This document shows positions 51,968 through 60,492 of a stretch of DNA of 64,000 nt, piece by piece. The translations under genes were made by a program, and so were the position numbers. The notes under the pieces are model-generated. The model saw only the letters and a program-made list of their open reading frames with translations, was not told where the DNA came from and did no database searches. The stretch comes from Paenibacillus arenosi (GTDB lineage: Bacteria > Bacillota > Bacilli > Paenibacillales > Paenibacillaceae), in NCBI RefSeq assembly GCF_014841135.1, contig NZ_JACYTN010000003.1, positions 416,208-480,207 of the forward strand, written 5' to 3'. How positions within the stretch are numbered: position 1 is the stretch's first letter; each line of letters begins with the position of its first letter.

Positions 51968-52246
51968 TTGAAAATAAATGATACACAGCGAATTGGTGCG
52001 GCTCAACAATATCAGCGTCAGCAATCGATTTCCCATACAGCTAAGCCTGCTAAACGCAAAGATGAGGTTACGATCTCTACAGAGGCCAAGCAATTGTTAG
52101 ACGCCAATACTCGTACGCAGGATAGCAGCAAAGCAGAGCGCATTCAGGAGCTTAAGCAAGCTGTTTCTACTGGAACATACCATGTCGATGCGAACAAAAT
52201 TGCAGAGAAGTTGCTGCCGATATTTAGTCGTGATATGAAGAAATAG
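51968..52246 (+). CDS. flgM: Anti-sigma-D factor FlgM
   Basis: This is a 92-residue protein. It begins MKINDTQRIG, has the DEVTISTEAKQLLD segment and ends with the sigma-binding helices AERIQELKQAVSTGTYHVDA and KIAEKLLPIF. FlgM holds sigma-D inactive until the hook-basal body is complete. The start is TTG at 51968 with GAGGTGA 5-6 bp before it; the upstream in-frame GTG at 51959 lies inside that ribosome site. The gene has its own sigma-D promoter. flgN follows after 8 bp. Confidence 0.93.
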   Translation: MKINDTQRIGAAQQYQRQQSISHTAKPAKRKDEVTISTEAKQLLDANTRTQDSSKAERIQELKQAVSTGTYHVDANKIAEKLLPIFSRDMKK

Positions 52247-52254
52247 GTGATGAG

Positions 52255-52752
52255 ATGAGTATACAGCGAGTTATCGCAGCATTGGACACGTTGCGCGTGC
52301 TGCATGAACAGTTATTAGAAATAGCTGAACAGAAGAAAGGTGTTATTACTCGCAACGATGTTCAAGCGCTAGCAAGCTTAACCTCGAAGGAAAATAGAAT
52401 TTTGAAGCTTGTAACGGAGGCTGATGATGAGCGAGTGGCGGCATCGCTAGCTTTTGTCCAAGAGAAAGGGATTCGTTCGAATCTTCGTCTGACGGTATCA
52501 GAGCTTTCTCGTCTCGTCTTTCAGCCGGAAGAGCGGTTGCAGCTGCAAGAAGCACAGCAAACTTTGAATGGCCTATTGAATCGGTTGAAGGAAGAAAATC
52601 AATTCATCCGTGAGCTGTTGCAGCAGTCGTTGGATTTTGTTGACTATTCGCTCAATATTATGACGAGCCGCCCAGAGGATGAATCATTGTATCGTCATCC
52701 ACAGCAGCCACAGTCCAAGATTGGACGCAGTATGTTCGATACAAGAGCGTAA
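52255..52752 (+). CDS. flgN: Flagellar export chaperone FlgN
   Basis: This 165-residue, mostly helical protein has the FlgN layout: a long N-terminal helix pair with ALASLTSKENRILKLV, a coiled-coil region with LNGLLNRLKEENQFIRELL, and a short disordered tail. FlgN chaperones the hook-filament junction proteins FlgK and FlgL, encoded next. AATAGGTGATGAG precedes the ATG. Between it and flgK lies an 8-bp microsatellite. Confidence 0.9.
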   Translation: MSIQRVIAALDTLRVLHEQLLEIAEQKKGVITRNDVQALASLTSKENRILKLVTEADDERVAASLAFVQEKGIRSNLRLTVSELSRLVFQPEERLQLQEAQQTLNGLLNRLKEENQFIRELLQQSLDFVDYSLNIMTSRPEDESLYRHPQQPQSKIGRSMFDTRA

Positions 52753-52832
52753 AAAATTATGACGATACGGATGAAATGGTCAGTTAAATACAATTTTTTT
52801 GTTTTAGCCTTAGTTAGAAAAGAAAACTTTAA

Positions 52833-52880
52833 ATAGAAGCATAGAAGCATAGAAGCATAGAAGCATAGAAGCATAGAAGA
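52833..52880 (+). repeat. 8-bp tandem repeat (ATAGAAGC) upstream of flgK
   Basis: The unit ATAGAAGC occurs five times perfectly and a sixth time with its last base changed. It lies in the 205-bp gap between flgN and flgK, 78 bp before the flgK start. Short tandem repeats like this can change copy number by slippage. Confidence 0.95.
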
Positions 52881-52957
52881 TTAGAGATCTGTTCGCGTAT
52901 ATGCGTGAGGGATCATACATAGAGGAACTAATCTAAGAGAGGGAGGGACATTGCCCC

Positions 52958-54526
52958 ATGCGTTCAACTTTTCATACGTTAGAAATCGGTAAGCGCGGCG
53001 TCGCTGCTCATCAACTATCACTAGCAACGACAGGACATAACATTACTAATGCTAATACACCAGGATTTTCGCGGCAGGCAACTCGACTAGTTGCGGCTCG
53101 TCCAATTGATTATCCGGGACTTCATAATAATTCAAAGCTGCCTAACCAAATGGGGATGGGTGTTGAAGCAGAAAGCGTTTATCGTATTCGAGATTTTCTG
53201 CTAGATATTGAGTACCGCAATCAGAACACGGTACAGTCCACATGGAAAGTACAGCAAGAAACACTGCGCAACATTGAAGGTATTTTCAATGAACCATCGG
53301 ATAATAGTATTGCCAAAAATCTTTCTGAGTTCTGGAATTCTTGGCAGCTATTGAGTAAGAATCCTGGTAACTCTGACTTATCTGCGCGTACACTTGTACA
53401 GCAAAAGGCAATCTCTTTGACAGAAACATTCGGTCATATTTCTAGCCAATTGAAAGTATTAGAAAGCAACTTAACTGAGCGTATTAACGTGAAGGTTTCA
53501 GAAGCTAACAATTACATTCAACAAATTTCTGATTTGACAACGATGATCAAACGTATCGAAGGACTTGGTGATCATGCAAATGATTTGCGCGACAAGCGTG
53601 ATTTATTGGTGGATCAGCTGTCTGGATTAGGTAACGTTACTGTAACGGAAACAGCTGCGGATTATCAGATAACTTTTGGCGGTACAATGGTTGTAGACAA
53701 TATGGTGTCCACACCAATAACAGTCGGAGATACTGGTGCCTTAACCAATGGTGAAATCAAGGGGTATGTCGATTCTCGTGATATCCATGTTGCGAACTAT
53801 CGCAAGCAGTTGGACATTATTGCGAACACGATTGCAACGGGTCCGGTTGAAGTAACGCTACCAGCAGGATCGATTCTTCCTCAAGGAGTAACAATTCCTG
53901 GAGCGCAAATGGACCCTGCAAACCCGCGTCGATTATTGGCAGATGCGAAACATACGGTGAACGGTTTGAATGGACTTCATGCGCTTGGTTATAATTTGCA
54001 ATCACCAGCACAATCAGGTATTCCATTCTTCACTACGAAAGACGGAAGCGCGACGATTACAGCTGATAATATCGTACTTCATTCTTCTATTAAGGATGAT
54101 GTTAAAAATATTGGTGTTTCGATGAGAACTGAAATGCGAACACAATCTGGTGGTGCGCAGGCTGAAGTTGCCCTACAAGGTAATGGTGACATGGCGTTGC
54201 TTATTGCTGGATTGAGTGAGCGCGTATACAGCTTCACACAGCCAGGCTCGGTTACAAACTCGGCAACTATTAATGGCTATGTACAGTCGGTTGTTGCCCA
54301 ACTTGGTAATGAGTCAGATCATGCTACGAAAATGGTGGAGAACAGTGAGTTGCTAACAGGACATGCGGATAATCTTCGTAAGTCTGTAAGCAGTGTGTCG
54401 TTAGATGAAGAGATGGCTAACATGATTAAGTTCCAACATGCTTACAGTGCATCTGCACGTGTAATGACAACAATGGATGAAATGTTGGATAAGCTCATAA
54501 ATGGAACAGGTGTTGTTGGTAGATAG
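52958..54526 (+). CDS. flgK: Flagellar hook-associated protein 1 FlgK
   Basis: This 522-residue protein builds the hook-filament junction. The N-terminal D0 motif is MRSTFHTLEIGKRGVAAHQL through NITNANTPGFSRQ, and the C-terminus ends SLDEEMANMIKFQHAYSASA with ARVMTTMDEMLDKLIN. A conserved SEFWNSWQLLSKNP segment lies near 125. GAGAGGGAGGGAC precedes the ATG. flgL follows 15 bp later in the same transcript. The length is normal. Confidence 0.96.
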   Translation: MRSTFHTLEIGKRGVAAHQLSLATTGHNITNANTPGFSRQATRLVAARPIDYPGLHNNSKLPNQMGMGVEAESVYRIRDFLLDIEYRNQNTVQSTWKVQQETLRNIEGIFNEPSDNSIAKNLSEFWNSWQLLSKNPGNSDLSARTLVQQKAISLTETFGHISSQLKVLESNLTERINVKVSEANNYIQQISDLTTMIKRIEGLGDHANDLRDKRDLLVDQLSGLGNVTVTETAADYQITFGGTMVVDNMVSTPITVGDTGALTNGEIKGYVDSRDIHVANYRKQLDIIANTIATGPVEVTLPAGSILPQGVTIPGAQMDPANPRRLLADAKHTVNGLNGLHALGYNLQSPAQSGIPFFTTKDGSATITADNIVLHSSIKDDVKNIGVSMRTEMRTQSGGAQAEVALQGNGDMALLIAGLSERVYSFTQPGSVTNSATINGYVQSVVAQLGNESDHATKMVENSELLTGHADNLRKSVSSVSLDEEMANMIKFQHAYSASARVMTTMDEMLDKLINGTGVVGR

Positions 54527-54541
54527 AAGGAGGTAAGCTAG

Positions 54542-55435
54542 ATGCGTATTACACAATCTATGATGGGCGATTCTATGATGAAGAACCTACAAGGTAACTT
54601 CAAACGACTAGATAAATATCAAGAACAGCTTATGACAAACCGTCGTTTGAATCGTCCTTCTGATGATCCAGTTGGTGTAGCGAGCGCGCTGCATTATCGT
54701 GCGGAGATTAGTGCGACAACACAGTTTACGGATAATGTACAAGATGCAGACAGCTTTATGAAGTACACCGATGAGGTCTTGGGGGAAGCCACGCAAGTTA
54801 TTCAGAAGCTATCTGAACTTGCGGTACAAGGGGCATCTGATACGGTACCTGATGATGCTCGTCAAAATATTGCTCGTGAAGTAGAACAGCTATATGAGCA
54901 TCTTGTTTCTCTCGGAAATGCTCAATTCAAAGGGAAATACATTTTCAATGGTCAACGTATCGATCAGCCTCCTTATCCATCAGATCCAGCTCGTGAAAAT
55001 TTTGAACTGGATCAAGGCATCGTGCAATATCAAGTTGGGGCAGGTCTTTATGTAGATGTCAATTTGGTTGGTGATAAAGTGTTTGGTAAGTTTGGTGAGG
55101 CTGACAATATGTTCAAGGTTGTAGACGATCTGCAAAAAGGACTCGTAGATGATAATACTACAGCTATCTCAGCCGTCATTCCTCGACTGCAAGCAAATTT
55201 AGAAAAGTTAACATTAGCACAGGCGGAAGTGGGAGCGAAACAAAATCGACTAGAGTTTACAACAAGTAGACTTGAGGATTTAAATTTGAATTACATTGGC
55301 CTTCAATCGAAGACAGAAGATGTAGATATGCCTAAGACCATAACGGAATTGAAGACAGCAGAAAGTATATTCCAAGCTTCCTTGGATACGATTGCTCGCA
55401 TTTCACGTCCAAGCTTGCTTGATTTTTTGCGGTAG
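54542..55435 (+). CDS. flgL: Flagellar hook-associated protein 3 FlgL
   Basis: This is a 297-residue flagellin-like junction protein. It has the N-terminal MRITQSMMGDSMMKNLQGNF, NRRLNRPSDDPVGVASAL and GNAQFKGKYIFNGQ segments, and a C-terminal DVDMPKTITELKTAESIFQAS helix. It joins FlgK to the filament. AAGGAGGTAAGC precedes the ATG. yviE follows after 10 bp. Confidence 0.96.
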   Translation: MRITQSMMGDSMMKNLQGNFKRLDKYQEQLMTNRRLNRPSDDPVGVASALHYRAEISATTQFTDNVQDADSFMKYTDEVLGEATQVIQKLSELAVQGASDTVPDDARQNIAREVEQLYEHLVSLGNAQFKGKYIFNGQRIDQPPYPSDPARENFELDQGIVQYQVGAGLYVDVNLVGDKVFGKFGEADNMFKVVDDLQKGLVDDNTTAISAVIPRLQANLEKLTLAQAEVGAKQNRLEFTTSRLEDLNLNYIGLQSKTEDVDMPKTITELKTAESIFQASLDTIARISRPSLLDFLR

Positions 55436-55445
55436 GTGAAGAAAG

Positions 55446-56018
55446 GTGAAATTGCCTCGTATTGAAATTAATCAGCAGTTTGCTAGACTTGGCTTAGAGC
55501 GTCAAGCGGGACAGTTGAAGATCGAAACGCCGACTCCGCAATTAGATGTCCGTCAAGAGCATGTTTCGGTCCAAATATCTCGTAGTGACAGCGAGCTAAC
55601 AATTGATCAGCGTAAAGCATGGTCCGCGCTCGGCAAAGGAAGATTTGAAGAAGTTACAGACAGGATCGCACAGCATTCCTTGCAAGTCTCAATGCAGAAT
55701 ATTGCTAACTTGGCGAGAGAAGGCGATCGAATGATGGCTTCTCATGAGAAAAGCAATGCATTTGCTGAAATTGCGAGGGAAAGAGTGTTTAGGCAACATT
55801 ACATTGAAATTGCTGGTGAACCTAATTATGATAATGTCGATGTTTCCTTTATACCTGGTAAGTTAGAAACGGATTGGAAACCAGGGGGAGTTAATTTCGA
55901 GTACCATTCAACGAAGCCTTCAATTGATTATTATCCGGGTAAAGTAAATCCGTACATTATCCAGAAGAATTTTATATTTTTTAATGCCACAGGACAGCAT
56001 TTGGATGCTGTTATGTAA
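55446..56018 (+). CDS. yviE: DUF6470 (YviE-like) protein
   Basis: This 190-residue protein begins MKLPRIEINQQFARLGLE and has TPQLDVRQEHVSVQISRS. These are the features of the YviE family, encoded between flgL and fliW in Bacillus, as here. It ends with short proline/tyrosine-rich segments (PSIDYYPGKVNPYI). Its function is unknown; the fixed position implies a flagellar link. The start is GTG at 55446, with AAAGG directly in front and GGTGAAG further upstream. A terminator follows. Confidence 0.85.
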   Translation: MKLPRIEINQQFARLGLERQAGQLKIETPTPQLDVRQEHVSVQISRSDSELTIDQRKAWSALGKGRFEEVTDRIAQHSLQVSMQNIANLAREGDRMMASHEKSNAFAEIARERVFRQHYIEIAGEPNYDNVDVSFIPGKLETDWKPGGVNFEYHSTKPSIDYYPGKVNPYIIQKNFIFFNATGQHLDAVM

Positions 56019-56024
56019 TAAGGT

Positions 56025-56065
56025 AATAGCTATATAGAACTTAGTTCTTTATAGCTATTTTTATT
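56025..56065 (+). terminator. Terminator-like hairpin between yviE and fliW
   Basis: AATAGCTATATAGAAC pairs with GTTCTTTATAGCTATT, followed by TTTATTT. It should at least partly separate the flgKL-yviE transcript from fliW-csrA. Confidence 0.8.
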
Positions 56066-56084
56066 TGAAGGGAGATATGAAGTT

Positions 56085-56513
56085 ATGGAAGTGCACTCTA
56101 CAAGATTAGGTGTTTTAGAAATAGATGAAACGGATGTAATTCGTTTCGAGGAAGGAATTCTTGGATTCTCTGAATACAAGAATTATGCGTGGCTGCAAGC
56201 AGTGGGGTTTAAGGTGGAAATTGATTTGTTGCAGAGTGTAGATGATGCTGATCTGACGTTTATACTTGTGGACCCGTTTAAATATGAACCAGAGTATGGG
56301 TTTGAATTGTCGGAAAATTGGAAACATAAGCTTACGATCGTATCTGAGCATCAAGTAGTGGTGAGAACAATTATGGCGATTAAAGGTGGAGAATGTATGA
56401 CGACGAACTTGAAGGCTCCACTTGTTATTAATACTGAATTGAAACAAGCTGCTCAGATCGTGCTGGAAGGTGTGAGTTATGACTTGCAGCACCCGATAGG
56501 AGGCGAGGCATAA
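56085..56513 (+). CDS. fliW: Flagellar assembly factor FliW
   Basis: This 142-residue protein has the FliW motifs FEEGILGFSEYKNYAWL, DADLTFILVDPF and TTNLKAPLVINTELKQAAQI. FliW binds either flagellin or CsrA: when flagellin is exported, freed FliW relieves CsrA repression of hag translation. GAAGGGAGATATG precedes the ATG. Its stop overlaps the csrA start by one base. hag and its CsrA-site leader follow. Confidence 0.96.
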   Translation: MEVHSTRLGVLEIDETDVIRFEEGILGFSEYKNYAWLQAVGFKVEIDLLQSVDDADLTFILVDPFKYEPEYGFELSENWKHKLTIVSEHQVVVRTIMAIKGGECMTTNLKAPLVINTELKQAAQIVLEGVSYDLQHPIGGEA

Positions 56514-56755
56514 TGCTCGTATTGACTAGAACCAAAGGGCAAAAGATTATGATTGGAAATGATATTGTGTTGACTGTGGTAGAGGTGAACGGTGATCAAG
56601 TTCGTCTAGGAGTAGATGCACCTGCAGATATTTCGGTATACCGAGAAGAAATATTTCTTAGCATTAAGGCTCAAAATGAAGCTGCTTCCAGAGAAAATCT
56701 GTCTATGGAGGACTGGGGGCAAATAAGCACTAATATTCAAAACAAAAAACGATAA
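56513..56755 (+). CDS. csrA: Carbon storage regulator CsrA
   Basis: This 80-residue RNA-binding protein begins MLVLTRTKGQKIMIGNDIVL and has VNGDQVRLGVDAP with VYREEI, the usual CsrA core. The 20-residue tail is longer than in E. coli CsrA, like other FliW-regulated CsrA proteins, where the tail takes part in FliW binding. It represses hag translation by covering the ribosome site. It is translationally coupled to fliW by a one-base overlap. Confidence 0.97.
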   Translation: MLVLTRTKGQKIMIGNDIVLTVVEVNGDQVRLGVDAPADISVYREEIFLSIKAQNEAASRENLSMEDWGQISTNIQNKKR

Positions 56756-56782
56756 TTTTTTGAGGAATTTCTGTATCAGCTA

Positions 56783-56809
56783 TAAACTTTATGCAGCATA
56801 TGCCGATAA
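56783..56809 (+). promoter_or_regulatory. Sigma-D promoter of hag
   Basis: TAAA (56783-56786), 15 bp, GCCGATAA (56802-56809) is a near-perfect motility promoter. The start is expected near 56816, giving a leader of about 105 nt. Confidence 0.85.
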
Positions 56810-56869
56810 ATATAGTAATAGGTCAAACGTAATGATTCTATCGGCCGAAGAACATTCGGAGACCATAAG

Positions 56870-56913
56870 GGTGTAGCAAGGAAGCGAACACCATAACACG
56901 ATTCCAGGGAGGA
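56870..56913 (+). promoter_or_regulatory. CsrA-binding region in the hag leader
   Basis: GGTGT (56870-56874) and ACACC (56888-56892) form a hairpin that shows AAGGA in its loop, the classic CsrA site. A second GGA-containing site is the hag ribosome site itself (AGGGAGGA, 56906-56913). This two-site layout is the one known from B. subtilis hag. Confidence 0.6.
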
Positions 56914-56921
56914 AATTAATC

Positions 56922-57752
56922 ATGCGTATTAATCACAACATGAGCGCTTACAATGCTCACCGTCAATTGTCTTTCAACAACACTCAACAAGGTAAGTCTT
57001 TGGAGAAATTGTCTTCTGGATACCGCATCAACCGTGCTGCTGACGATGCAGCTGGTCTTGCAATCTCTGAGAAAATGCGTAACCAAATCCGTGGCTTGGA
57101 GCAAGCTTCCAAGAATGCTTTGGACGGCATTTCCTTGATCCAAACTGCTGAAGGTGCATTGAACGAAACTCATGCTATGCTACAACGTATGTCCGAGTTG
57201 ATGGTTCAAGGTGCGAATGAAGTGTTGACAACAACTGATGCTGCGAAAATCGATACTGAGATTGCTCAGTTGACACAGCAAATCGACGATATTTCTACAC
57301 AAACACAATTCAACAAGAAGCAACTTCTTGCTGACAACATTTCCCTTACATTCCAAGTTGGTGCTAACACAGGTGAAGTTATCAAGCTTGACTTGAAGAA
57401 AGCTGATAAAGCTGCTTTGGGAATTCACCAATTGGATCTACTTGAAAAAGCAAACGCAACTGAATTGAACACTAAAGCTACTGCGAATTTGACGAAAATT
57501 CAAGCTGCTGTTGATACAGTATCTAGTCTTCGTTCGAATCTTGGTGCTGTGCAAAACCGTCTTGAGCATACAATCAACAACTTGGGTACAACAGCAGAGA
57601 ACTTGCAAGCTGCTGAATCCCGTATCCGTGATGTAGATATGGCTAAAGAGATGAGCACATTTACGAAGAATAACATCCTTAACCAAGCTGCAACAGCAAT
57701 GTTGGCGCAAGCTAACCAGCAGCCACAAGGTGTGCTACAATTGCTCCGTTAA
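56922..57752 (+). CDS. hag: Flagellin
   Basis: This 276-residue filament subunit has the conserved N-terminal D0/D1 region (MRINHNMSAYNAHRQLSFNN, then LSSGYRINRAADDAAGLAIS) and C-terminal region (ESRIRDVDMAKEMSTFTKNN, then QQPQGVLQLLR). The variable centre (about 130-195) is short, so there is little D2/D3 surface. Codon use is biased, as in highly expressed genes. AGGGAGGAAATT precedes the ATG. It is controlled by a sigma-D promoter and CsrA sites in the leader, and closed by a strong terminator. Confidence 0.98.
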   Translation: MRINHNMSAYNAHRQLSFNNTQQGKSLEKLSSGYRINRAADDAAGLAISEKMRNQIRGLEQASKNALDGISLIQTAEGALNETHAMLQRMSELMVQGANEVLTTTDAAKIDTEIAQLTQQIDDISTQTQFNKKQLLADNISLTFQVGANTGEVIKLDLKKADKAALGIHQLDLLEKANATELNTKATANLTKIQAAVDTVSSLRSNLGAVQNRLEHTINNLGTTAENLQAAESRIRDVDMAKEMSTFTKNNILNQAATAMLAQANQQPQGVLQLLR

Positions 57753-57763
57753 TTTTGGGACAA

Positions 57764-57793
57764 GGCCGGCCGGTTTTCCGGCCGGCTTTTTTA
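57764..57793 (+). terminator. Intrinsic terminator of hag
   Basis: GCCGGCCGG and CCGGCCGGC form a perfect GC-only stem around TTTT, followed by six T residues. Confidence 0.97.
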
Positions 57794-57839
57794 TGTATAC
57801 ACTAGCTAGTTCATCTTAATATAAGCAAGGGGTAGAATT

Positions 57840-58175
57840 ATGCGGATAGATTCGGTACAGCCGGTATTGTCCATGTTCACTTCAGGCAATATAGAAAGAA
57901 TCTCGCAGGAAACAGGAATCGTAGCTGAGCCTCAAATGAACGAGGCAAAGCAAAAGTACTCTGTTGAAGAGCTTGTGAATAAATTTAATACTGTTTTAGA
58001 AGAAGTCCAGACCCATATTAAGGTAAAAGTCCATGATAAAACAAATACTATAATGGTTTCGATTGTAGATAGTGGTACAGACAAAGTCATAAAAGAAATT
58101 CCAAGTGAAAAAATATTGGATATGATGTACAACATCGCCATTAAGAACGGATTGTTTTTAGATGAAAAAATTTAA
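57840..58175 (+). CDS. flaG: Flagellar protein FlaG
   Basis: This 111-residue protein has the FlaG C-terminal core: VEELVNKFNTVLEEVQTHIK, then VSIVDSGTDKVIKEIPSEKI and LDMMYNIAIKNGLFLDE. FlaG affects filament length or cap assembly and is usually next to hag and fliD, as here. AGCAAGGGGTAG precedes the ATG. fliD follows after 18 bp. Confidence 0.92.
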   Translation: MRIDSVQPVLSMFTSGNIERISQETGIVAEPQMNEAKQKYSVEELVNKFNTVLEEVQTHIKVKVHDKTNTIMVSIVDSGTDKVIKEIPSEKILDMMYNIAIKNGLFLDEKI

Positions 58176-58193
58176 AAGAGGGAGGAGAAAAAT

Positions 58194-59699
58194 GTGGCAA
58201 TAGGTGGACCTATACGTATTAGCGGTATGTCTTCGGGGATGGATATTGATAAGCTGGTTAGTGATTTGATGCGAGCAGAACGCCTTCCTTTGGACAAATT
58301 AGCTCGACAAAAGGAGTCTCTCGTGTGGAAGCGCGAAGATTACCGGTCGATGAATACAACATTGCTATCACTTCGTAACAGTGCAAGCGAGATTAGGATG
58401 GAAGGTAATTTTGCTAAAGTAAAAGCTACTTCTTCTAATACGAATGTAGCAGATGTTATTTCGAATAAACCTGGAGTGACCGGTGCTACGGTAAATGTAA
58501 AAAGCTTGGCTACTGGAGCTTTGCTTGTTGGGGATAGTGTTGCTCATGATCTTAAGGATCCTCTTAAAATTGGTGGTTCTTTTACCATCGATAACAAAGA
58601 TGGAACTACAAAGACTACGATTAACGTAACAGCTAATACATCAACGATTAAATCTATTATCGGTGATATCAATGCAAAGTCATCAGTAACGGGCGTACGC
58701 GCGTATTTTGATGAAAATACAAAGCGATTTATGCTAAGTTCTACCGAAATGGGCAGCAAAGCTAAAGTTACAGTTGGCGGTACAGATGTAAAAGCGATAC
58801 TTGGATTAGATGCGGCTACTGCAAAAGGGACTGACGCTAAATACACGATTAATGAGGTTCCTGGCCAGACACCTACTGAAATCACATCTGCTAGCAATAC
58901 AGTTGATATCAATGGGATTACAGTAGCGCTAAAGGGACAAGGTGCCTTTACGTTAGGAACGAATGTAGACCGAGAAGGTGCTAAAGAGCGGATCAAGGAT
59001 TTTGTTGCCAAGTACAATGAGTTAGTAGACAAGTTTGCTGAAGCAACAACCACTCGTCCCAATCGTAATTATCAACCTCTCACTGAGGCTGAAAAAGAGG
59101 CGATGACAGATAAACAGATCGAACAGTGGGAGAAGAAAGCGCGACAAGGTACACTTTACGGTGATACTTTCCTTGAAAGCTCATTGACCCAGCTTCGAAC
59201 TGCGATGCGTACACCGTTGAAAGGTGTAGGGAAAGATGATATTAAGCTTCTTTCCGATATTGGAATTACACCGTCTAAAAATTATAAAGAGAACGGGAAA
59301 CTTGAAATCGATGAGGCGAAATTAAGCGAAGCACTTAATACCAAATTCGATCAAGTCGTAACTCTTTTTACTAAGTCATCAAATACTGTAGGTAACTCAG
59401 CTGCAAATATGGCACAAAGACGGAGTGAGCAAGGAATCGCGGAACGTATTTATGAAGAAGCTACGAGAAGAATCGATAGTATGAGCAAAAAAATAGGTTC
59501 ATCCGCTTCTATGGAGTCTCAAGATGAAAGTGTAATGGGTAAAGAGCTTAGAACTTTGTTCAGTAAAGAAGCGCAAATTAAGGCTCGCTTAGTAGATGTC
59601 GAAAATCGATACTACAAGAAATTTACTGCAATGGAGAAGGCGCTTCAAAACTTGAACAACAAGGGAAATTGGTTATCGCAGCAGCTAGGCGCGATGTGA
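58194..59699 (+). CDS. fliD: Flagellar filament capping protein FliD
   Basis: This 501-residue protein forms the filament cap that folds exported flagellin. The N-terminus IRISGMSSGMDIDKLVSDLM and the D1 segment KREDYRSMNTTLLSLRN are typical. The C-terminus has EARLVDVENRYYKKF-like coiled coil ending NLNNKGNWLSQQLG. The start is GTG at 58194 after GGGAGGAG; an overlapping ATG at 58192 hits a stop at once. It lies in a row with flaG, fliS and a fliT-like gene. Confidence 0.95.
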   Translation: MAIGGPIRISGMSSGMDIDKLVSDLMRAERLPLDKLARQKESLVWKREDYRSMNTTLLSLRNSASEIRMEGNFAKVKATSSNTNVADVISNKPGVTGATVNVKSLATGALLVGDSVAHDLKDPLKIGGSFTIDNKDGTTKTTINVTANTSTIKSIIGDINAKSSVTGVRAYFDENTKRFMLSSTEMGSKAKVTVGGTDVKAILGLDAATAKGTDAKYTINEVPGQTPTEITSASNTVDINGITVALKGQGAFTLGTNVDREGAKERIKDFVAKYNELVDKFAEATTTRPNRNYQPLTEAEKEAMTDKQIEQWEKKARQGTLYGDTFLESSLTQLRTAMRTPLKGVGKDDIKLLSDIGITPSKNYKENGKLEIDEAKLSEALNTKFDQVVTLFTKSSNTVGNSAANMAQRRSEQGIAERIYEEATRRIDSMSKKIGSSASMESQDESVMGKELRTLFSKEAQIKARLVDVENRYYKKFTAMEKALQNLNNKGNWLSQQLGAM

Positions 59700-59728
59700 C
59701 GCTACATAAGAATGACTGATGGAGATGA

Positions 59729-60127
59729 ATGATGATGTATAACGTGAAACAAGAGCAATATTTGAAGGTTAAGGTAGAGACAGCAAGTCCAGGGGAACTG
59801 ACATTGATGTTATATCAAGAGATGGTTAAGTCTCTATTGAAAGCTAAACAATTGTATGCTCAACATCAATTTGAGGAAATGAATCGAAGCATTTACAAGG
59901 TTAGGGATATAATTAACGAACTCACAATTACCTTGAACATGGATCATACAATTGCTCGTGAATTATACGACTTGTATATGTTTTATCAACGTCATTTGAC
60001 AGAATTCATTATTAAGCGTGATGAGCAGATGTTAGATGATGTGTTGGAATTTTCTAAAGAGATGGTAGACACATGGAAGCAGGCGCTATTAATTGTTCGT
60101 AAAGGTGGACAACATGTTTCTGTCTAA
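59729..60127 (+). CDS. fliS: Flagellin export chaperone FliS
   Basis: This helical chaperone of about 132 residues carries the FliS signature YLKVKVETASPGELTLMLYQ, then ELTITLNMDHTIARELYDLY. It binds the C-terminus of flagellin and prevents early polymerisation. Three ATG codons occur at 59729, 59732 and 59735 after TGGAG. Spacing favours the second or third, so the true product may be one or two residues shorter. Its end overlaps the next gene by 14 bp. Confidence 0.95.
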   Translation: MMMYNVKQEQYLKVKVETASPGELTLMLYQEMVKSLLKAKQLYAQHQFEEMNRSIYKVRDIINELTITLNMDHTIARELYDLYMFYQRHLTEFIIKRDEQMLDDVLEFSKEMVDTWKQALLIVRKGGQHVSV

Positions 60128-60473
60128 GGATGAGAAAGATAGGATCATAGAAGTGGAAAAATTGCTGGACCAACTGAAGCATTTTTATAACACTATCCTT
60201 CAATCGTCTTCTTCCTTTGATAGTTATGAACAATTATCACAACAGATTGATGAGTGTTACGAGAGTTTAAGTGAATATAACATTCATCCTGAACAAAAAA
60301 ATAGCTTGCTAGAAGTACAGCATCTTCATCATCAGGTCATTAACGTCATTCAAATGGAACAGTCAAAGTTGCGCGAACAAATGAATTTGCTAGATAAGAA
60401 ACAAGCAGCTCATAACCAGTACTACCGGAATCAGCAAGTTCAAGAATCTCTTTTTGTTGACAGAAAACAATAA
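60114..60473 (+). CDS. fliT: FliT-like flagellar protein
   Basis: This is a 119-residue, highly helical, charged protein starting MFLSKDEKDRIIEVEKLLDQ. Its N-terminus overlaps the fliS end by 14 bp, and AAAGGTGGAC precedes the ATG. Size, helical content and position after fliS match FliT, the chaperone of FliD, though sequence conservation in this family is low. The tail QAAHNQYYRNQQVQESLF is polar. The symbol is given from context. Confidence 0.7.
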   Translation: MFLSKDEKDRIIEVEKLLDQLKHFYNTILQSSSSFDSYEQLSQQIDECYESLSEYNIHPEQKNSLLEVQHLHHQVINVIQMEQSKLREQMNLLDKKQAAHNQYYRNQQVQESLFVDRKQ

Positions 60474-60492
60474 TTTCAGGGGAGGAAATATT

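Noticed and set aside
52833..52880. The ATAGAAGC array as a CRISPR
   Set aside because: The units are 8 bp, contiguous and without spacers; no cas genes are present.
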